This document shows positions 32,193 to 35,604 of a stretch of DNA of 35,604 nucleotides, one piece after another. Origin of the DNA: Mycobacterium asiaticum DSM 44297 (GTDB lineage: Bacteria > Actinomycetota > Actinomycetes > Mycobacteriales > Mycobacteriaceae). The notes beneath the pieces are model-generated. The model had not been told where the DNA came from. It saw only the letters and a list, made by a program, of their open reading frames with translations, and did no database searches. Made by a program: the position numbers and the translations under genes. Numbering within the stretch: the stretch's first letter is position 1; each line of letters begins with the position of its first letter. The stretch lies in contig NZ_HG964936.1 of NCBI RefSeq assembly GCF_000613245.1, positions 97,734 through 133,337 on the forward strand, in the 5' to 3' direction.

Positions 32193-33713
32193 CTACCGGA
32201 CGGCTTGAATGACCTGGACCAGGTTGAACTGCCAGCGCTCCACCAGACGGAAACCCAGGTCATGCGGCACCGCGAAGGCTGGCGTCGCACCGTAGCGCGG
32301 ACCCGGCGGCAGCGCTGATCCCCGCTCGTGCGCGGGTACCGCGGCGTCGGCCTGGGTGATGATCCACACGACCTTGCAATGACTCAACGGCGCGACGACG
32401 ACCTCGGGGATCAGGTTGGTGTCGAAGACGTCGTTGATCTCGGTGGCCCGCTTCCACAGGGTCAGGTCGTCGAGTTTGCGGTAGGCGTCCGGGCGGGCGG
32501 CCAGCAACGGCCGCATCGGCGCGGGCATGAAGGTCACCGTGTCATTGACGAGCAGGCAGTCACCCGGCGCCGCCCGGGCGGAGATCAGATCGGCGACCTG
32601 GCTGTAGTCCATGCCGTATTTCGCGTACGGGTTGCGTTGTGTCCGAAGATAATTCGGTACGGCGGCGATGGTCAGGATCAGCACCACGGCCACCGCCACC
32701 CAGGGTTTGGCGGTCACCGCGCCGACGCAGACGGCCAACGCGATCGCCATCGCCGGGGCGGTGAAGGTCAGGTAGCGGGGCGTATAGATCGGATGTGCCA
32801 CCACCGACCCCAAGATGATCAGCGCGGTCGGGATCACCAGCCAGGCGATGGACAAGGTCAGCAACTGGCGATCAGCCGGGGTGAAGGGCCGGGTTGAGCG
32901 CACCCAGCACACGACGGCCGCCAGCACGATCAGCGCCGACAGCACCGCGAACACCGGATTTCGTTCGAAGTACTGCTGGATTACGACGTCCTCGATGGTG
33001 CGGTGTCCGATCGGTGCGACCCATTTGATCTGGTGCGCCTGTCTGACCACGGCGAGCGCAAAGGGAGTCAGCGCGACCACCGCGATGCCCGCGGATACGG
33101 CGAACGGCAGCAGTACCTGTCGTCGTCGCTGGAATACGTAGATGAAGAGCGCGTGCGCCGCCAGCAGCAACACCAGATACAGGTCGAGCACGATCGAAAA
33201 CGCGAGCGCCACCCCATAACTCGCCCACACCCAGCCGCGGCGGCGGCGTACGGCGTATACCAGCAGGACCGTCAGCCAGACCGCCGCCGTCATCGACATG
33301 GCCGACGGGCGCGCCTCGATGCCCGCCCAGGTCGTCCGGGGCAGGATCGCGCAGACCAGGCCGGCGACCACCGCGACGGTCCGAGACGACAACTGCCTGC
33401 CGAGCACCACCACCCCGGCCGCGGCGACGCCGACGGCCAGGCCGCTCGGGGCGCGGGACCAAAACTCCGTGGGCGGAAAAACCAGGAACCAGCCGTGCAT
33501 CAGCAGGTAGTAGAGGCCGTGAACGGCATCGACGTTGCCCACCATCTGCCACAACTGGCCGAGCGAGCGACTGTAGGCGGCCGAGATCGTGGCCGCCTCG
33601 TCATACCAGAACGAGGGCCGCGCGGCCCCGCCCAGGCCCACCCCGGCGGCTAACAGACCAACCCACACCGGATCCCACGGATGGGGCCGCGACTCGTCTG
33701 CCACACCGGTCAT
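32193..33713 (-). CDS. GT-C type polyprenol-phosphate-dependent membrane glycosyltransferase
   Basis: This 506-residue protein has many membrane helices and, in the first outside loop, the acidic pair of GT-C/GT39-like enzymes (SFWYDEAATISAAYSRSL), followed by DAVHGLYYLLMHGWF. The last 130 residues form a soluble domain (GDCLLVNDTVTFMPAPMRPL). Such enzymes take a sugar from a polyprenyl-phosphate donor, often mannose in mycobacteria, and add it to an envelope glycan or protein. Acceptor unknown. It is convergent with the second GH16 gene (4 bases apart) and divergent from the small gene at 33781. Confidence 0.82.
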   Translation of the reverse strand: MTGVADESRPHPWDPVWVGLLAAGVGLGGAARPSFWYDEAATISAAYSRSLGQLWQMVGNVDAVHGLYYLLMHGWFLVFPPTEFWSRAPSGLAVGVAAAGVVVLGRQLSSRTVAVVAGLVCAILPRTTWAGIEARPSAMSMTAAVWLTVLLVYAVRRRRGWVWASYGVALAFSIVLDLYLVLLLAAHALFIYVFQRRRQVLLPFAVSAGIAVVALTPFALAVVRQAHQIKWVAPIGHRTIEDVVIQQYFERNPVFAVLSALIVLAAVVCWVRSTRPFTPADRQLLTLSIAWLVIPTALIILGSVVAHPIYTPRYLTFTAPAMAIALAVCVGAVTAKPWVAVAVVLILTIAAVPNYLRTQRNPYAKYGMDYSQVADLISARAAPGDCLLVNDTVTFMPAPMRPLLAARPDAYRKLDDLTLWKRATEINDVFDTNLIPEVVVAPLSHCKVVWIITQADAAVPAHERGSALPPGPRYGATPAFAVPHDLGFRLVERWQFNLVQVIQAVR

Positions 33714-33761
33714 GTTGCCAGGGTGGCCGGGGCTGCCGCGAAACCTGTGTCGCAGCCTTGT

Positions 33762-33777
33762 TCGAACGTATGATCGA
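33762..33777 (+). promoter_or_regulatory. LexA (SOS) box-like site overlapping a -10 box
   Basis: TCGAACGTATGATCGA matches the mycobacterial SOS box TCGAAC-N4-GTTCGA at 11 of 12 positions. TATGAT (33769-33774) inside it is a good -10 box, 6 bases before the GTG at 33781, suggesting leaderless transcription. LexA binding here would shut this promoter and perhaps the divergent one. Confidence 0.5.
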
Positions 33778-33780
33778 TTG

Positions 33781-34104
33781 GTGGGACGGCTCGCATCGAT
33801 CGGTTACAACGGGCAGCCGGTTCGCGGTCCGTTCCGTCCGGTGCGCCCGCCGATCCCGGTACTGGTGGATTTAACGGTGCTGTTTCCCCGCCAGCCGCAC
33901 CGCTCGGGGCGCTACCACCCGAACGGACTGCAGCTGCACAAGGTGGTGGAGGGCAAGCTGAGCTGCTGGGGCATCTGCGAGCAGGGCGACTGGTGGGGGC
34001 TGGTGACCTATCCGGTGGACTTCGGCTCCAAGCAGAAAACCGTGACGCACTGGATTCCGGCCTGGACGTTGCGTCGCAAGGCCGAGCGCCCGGCGCGGGA
34101 ATAG
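33781..34104 (+). CDS. Small conserved protein of unknown function
   Basis: This 107-residue protein begins (V)GRLASIGYNGQPVRGPFRP and is rich in Trp and basic residues (CEQGDWWGLVTYPVDFG; THWIPAWTLRRKAE). There is no signal peptide or membrane helix; a compact beta fold is likely. I do not recognise the family. The frame is open upstream, but GTG 33781 sits at the expected start of transcription from TATGAT. The SOS-like box over its promoter is the only hint of function. The next gene starts 9 bases after the stop. Confidence 0.7.
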   Translation: MGRLASIGYNGQPVRGPFRPVRPPIPVLVDLTVLFPRQPHRSGRYHPNGLQLHKVVEGKLSCWGICEQGDWWGLVTYPVDFGSKQKTVTHWIPAWTLRRKAERPARE

Positions 34105-34113
34105 AGTCTGTTC

Positions 34114-34683
34114 GTGGAGTTCCTGGCCGCGATGGCCACCGAGGTGCCCGACGGCCACGGGGCGGCCCGCGCACACGAGCTCGCAAGGCACAAGCGACTG
34201 CTGCGGCTGTGGCGTGCGCCCAGTCGGCCGGGCGAATCGCGCATCCTCGGATTGTTCTCGGCCGCCGACCGAGACGAGTTCGAACAACTGCTCGGTGGGA
34301 TGTCGCAGGCTGCCCGGGTCACACCGCTGGGCGCTCACGACAACGACCCGGCGGCCGCCGGAGTGGTCGGCCGGCCCGGCAAGGGGCCGGAGTTCCTGAT
34401 CAGCATGACCCTGACGGTTCCGCCCGGCATCCCGGCGGCAGCCGTCGACGACGCCTGCGCACGCGAAGCCGAACACACTCGCGACCTGGCTGTGCGGGGG
34501 CATTTGCTGCGGCTCTGGACGTTGCCGGTCAGCCCGGACGGCCCGGGCACGCTCGGCTTGTGGCGGGCCCGCGATCTCGGTGAGCTGGAAGCCATTCTGG
34601 AGGCGTTGCCGCTCTCCGGCTGGGTGACCATCGAGACCACGCCGCTCAGTCCGCATCCCCAGGACCCGATCCGGTTGCTGTGA
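34114..34683 (+). CDS. Two-domain muconolactone isomerase-like protein (Rv0316-like)
   Basis: This 189-residue protein consists of two ferredoxin-like repeats of the muconolactone-isomerase type. Repeat 1 is about 1-78 (EFLAAMATEVPDG ... LLRLWRAP ... VTPLGAHDNDP), repeat 2 about 91-189 (EFLISMTLTVPPG ... HLLRLWTLP ... ETTPLSPHPQDP). Repeat 1 is shorter, lacking most of the helix that in repeat 2 reads CAREAEHTRDLA. True muconolactone isomerase (catechol pathway) has a single such domain of about 95 residues and forms a decamer. No other catechol-pathway gene is near, so the reaction is uncertain. GTG 34114 lies 6 bases after TAGAGT, another probable leaderless start. Confidence 0.82.
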   Translation: MEFLAAMATEVPDGHGAARAHELARHKRLLRLWRAPSRPGESRILGLFSAADRDEFEQLLGGMSQAARVTPLGAHDNDPAAAGVVGRPGKGPEFLISMTLTVPPGIPAAAVDDACAREAEHTRDLAVRGHLLRLWTLPVSPDGPGTLGLWRARDLGELEAILEALPLSGWVTIETTPLSPHPQDPIRLL

Positions 34684-34703
34684 CGGCCGTTAGGGTGGAG
34701 CCA

Positions 34704-35604
34704 ATGAACCGGCGGCCTTGGCGACCCACGCGCAGCATCAAAAAGATCACCAACGGGCTTGGTGCCCTCGATCGGGAACTGTTCGAGGCGATCGCGGAGA
34801 GTCCGACCCCGCTACTCGACACGGCCATGCCGCCGCTGACCCGGGCGGCCGACCACTCCAAGCTGTGGTTCGTCATCGCCGGCCTGCTGTTCGCGTCGGG
34901 AAAGCACTCCGCGCAACGCGGCGCCACCCGCGGTGTGGTGTCGCTGGGGATGGCCAGCCTGCTGACCAACCAGGTCGCCAAGCGAGTCCGGCAACGTCCC
35001 CGGCCGCTCTACGAGTCGGTGCCGCTGGTCCGGCGGGTTCGGCGTCGGCCGACCTCGAATTCGCTGCCGTCCGGGCACTCCGCCAGTGCCGCCGCGTTTG
35101 CCGTCGGTGTGGGTCTGGAGAGTCCAACCCTCGGTTTCGGACTGGCCCTGCTGGCCGGCCTGGTGGGCCTGTCGCGGGTGGCGGTCGGCGCGCACTATCC
35201 GGGTGACGTGGTGATCGGCTTCGGTATCGGGGCCGGGGTGGCGATCACCGGGAGCCGCCTGGTCCCGCCGATCGTGGAGACCGCTTTGCCCAGGACGGAA
35301 CCGCTTCGGGTGGAGGTCCCGGAGCGGCCCGATGGCGCCGGAGTGGTCCTGGTGGTCAACCCGGCTTCCGGCAGCGGCACCGGGGCGCGCGTCGCGGACG
35401 ACGTCCGCACCGAGTTGCCCGAGATGGAGATCGTCGAACTCGATCCCGACGAAGACCCGCTGCCGGTGCTGCGCCAGGTCGCCGAACGAGCCGAAGTGCT
35501 GGCTGTCGGTGGCGGCGACGGGACCGTGTCGACGGCCGCGGCGGTTGCCGCCGAGGCGGGCCTGCCGCTGGCGGTCTTCCCGGCCGGAACGTTCAACCAC
35601 TTCG
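34704..35604 (+). CDS. PAP2 phosphatase fused to diacylglycerol-kinase catalytic domain (3' end outside window)
   Basis: At least 300 residues are visible from ATG 34704 (MNRRPWRPTRSIKKITNG) to the window end. Residues about 50-195 are a PAP2 domain with KRVRQRPRPL, PSGH (NSLPSGHSASA) and SRVAVGAHYPGDV. From about 215 a diacylglycerol-kinase/sphingosine-kinase type domain begins: VLVVNPASGSG, AVGGGDGTV and FPAGTFNHF. One half would remove phosphate from a lipid and the other add phosphate to a lipid alcohol. GGTGGAG lies before the ATG. The fusion suggests a lipid-phosphate recycling enzyme in the membrane; the true substrate is unknown. Confidence 0.88.
   Translation, partial: MNRRPWRPTRSIKKITNGLGALDRELFEAIAESPTPLLDTAMPPLTRAADHSKLWFVIAGLLFASGKHSAQRGATRGVVSLGMASLLTNQVAKRVRQRPRPLYESVPLVRRVRRRPTSNSLPSGHSASAAAFAVGVGLESPTLGFGLALLAGLVGLSRVAVGAHYPGDVVIGFGIGAGVAITGSRLVPPIVETALPRTEPLRVEVPERPDGAGVVLVVNPASGSGTGARVADDVRTELPEMEIVELDPDEDPLPVLRQVAERAEVLAVGGGDGTVSTAAAVAAEAGLPLAVFPAGTFNHF

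Overview
This window is chromosomal DNA of a mycobacterium, most likely a slow-growing non-tuberculous species. It carries the distal half of an ESX-3 type VII secretion locus (end of PPE4, esxG, esxH, espG3, eccD3, mycP3, eccE3). After that the gene order largely follows the M. tuberculosis Rv0293c-Rv0316 block as I remember it: alpha/beta hydrolase, tam, sulfatase, bluB, Rv0307c-, Rv0308-, Rv0309-, Rv0310c-, Rv0312-, Rv0313-, Rv0314c-, Rv0315- and Rv0316-like genes. The DNA is GC-rich, many starts are GTG, start/stop overlaps are frequent, and several starts look leaderless, all typical of mycobacteria. Species cannot be fixed from the sequence alone.

Layout. 1-5921: ESX-3 genes on the + strand, nearly all overlapping or closely spaced. 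5908-10658: hydrolase (-), tam (+), sulfatase, BluB and an Rv0307c-like gene (-). 10716-16829: envelope genes (PAP2 phosphatase, L,D-transpeptidase-like protein, SnoaL-like protein, an HSP70/actin-like membrane protein with a broken frame, a DUF7159-like protein, an Rv0313-like protein). 16860-20024: a large zinc-ribbon/class III cyclase/AAA/TPR-type regulator. 20057-20791: DUF3060 membrane protein (-). 20838-30291: an accessory catabolic island. 30313-32188: two tandem secreted GH16 beta-glucanases. 32193-33713: GT-C-type membrane glycosyltransferase (-). 33781-35604: a small unknown protein, a two-domain muconolactone-isomerase-like protein and a PAP2-diacylglycerol-kinase fusion that runs off the window.

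The island is the most novel part. It holds two copies of a two-gene module, each a Rieske non-heme iron oxygenase alpha subunit followed directly by a ~110-residue helical protein of unknown function. Around them lie a plant-type [2Fe-2S] ferredoxin, an SDR dehydrogenase, an amidohydrolase lacking the usual HxH metal motif, a MarR regulator, an aldehyde dehydrogenase, a medium-chain oxidoreductase and a TauD-type dioxygenase. A 20-bp site is shared (17/20 identical) between the divergent aldehyde-dehydrogenase/Rieske-1 promoter and the ferredoxin promoter, so both transcription units are probably controlled by the MarR protein. The substrate is unknown; the likely logic is oxygenation, alcohol and aldehyde oxidation, then hydrolysis.

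Four genes have broken reading frames: Rv0312-like near 14300, the oxidoreductase near 21354, Rieske-1 at 24398 and the amidohydrolase near 25170. Three are net single-base losses, one of them in a G run. They may be sequencing errors or real decay, and raw reads are needed to tell. No tRNA, rRNA, CRISPR array or insertion sequence was seen. No stretch over 300 bases lacks a gene; the longest gaps are 12619-12834, 31174-31357, 7132-7294 and 14781-14920.
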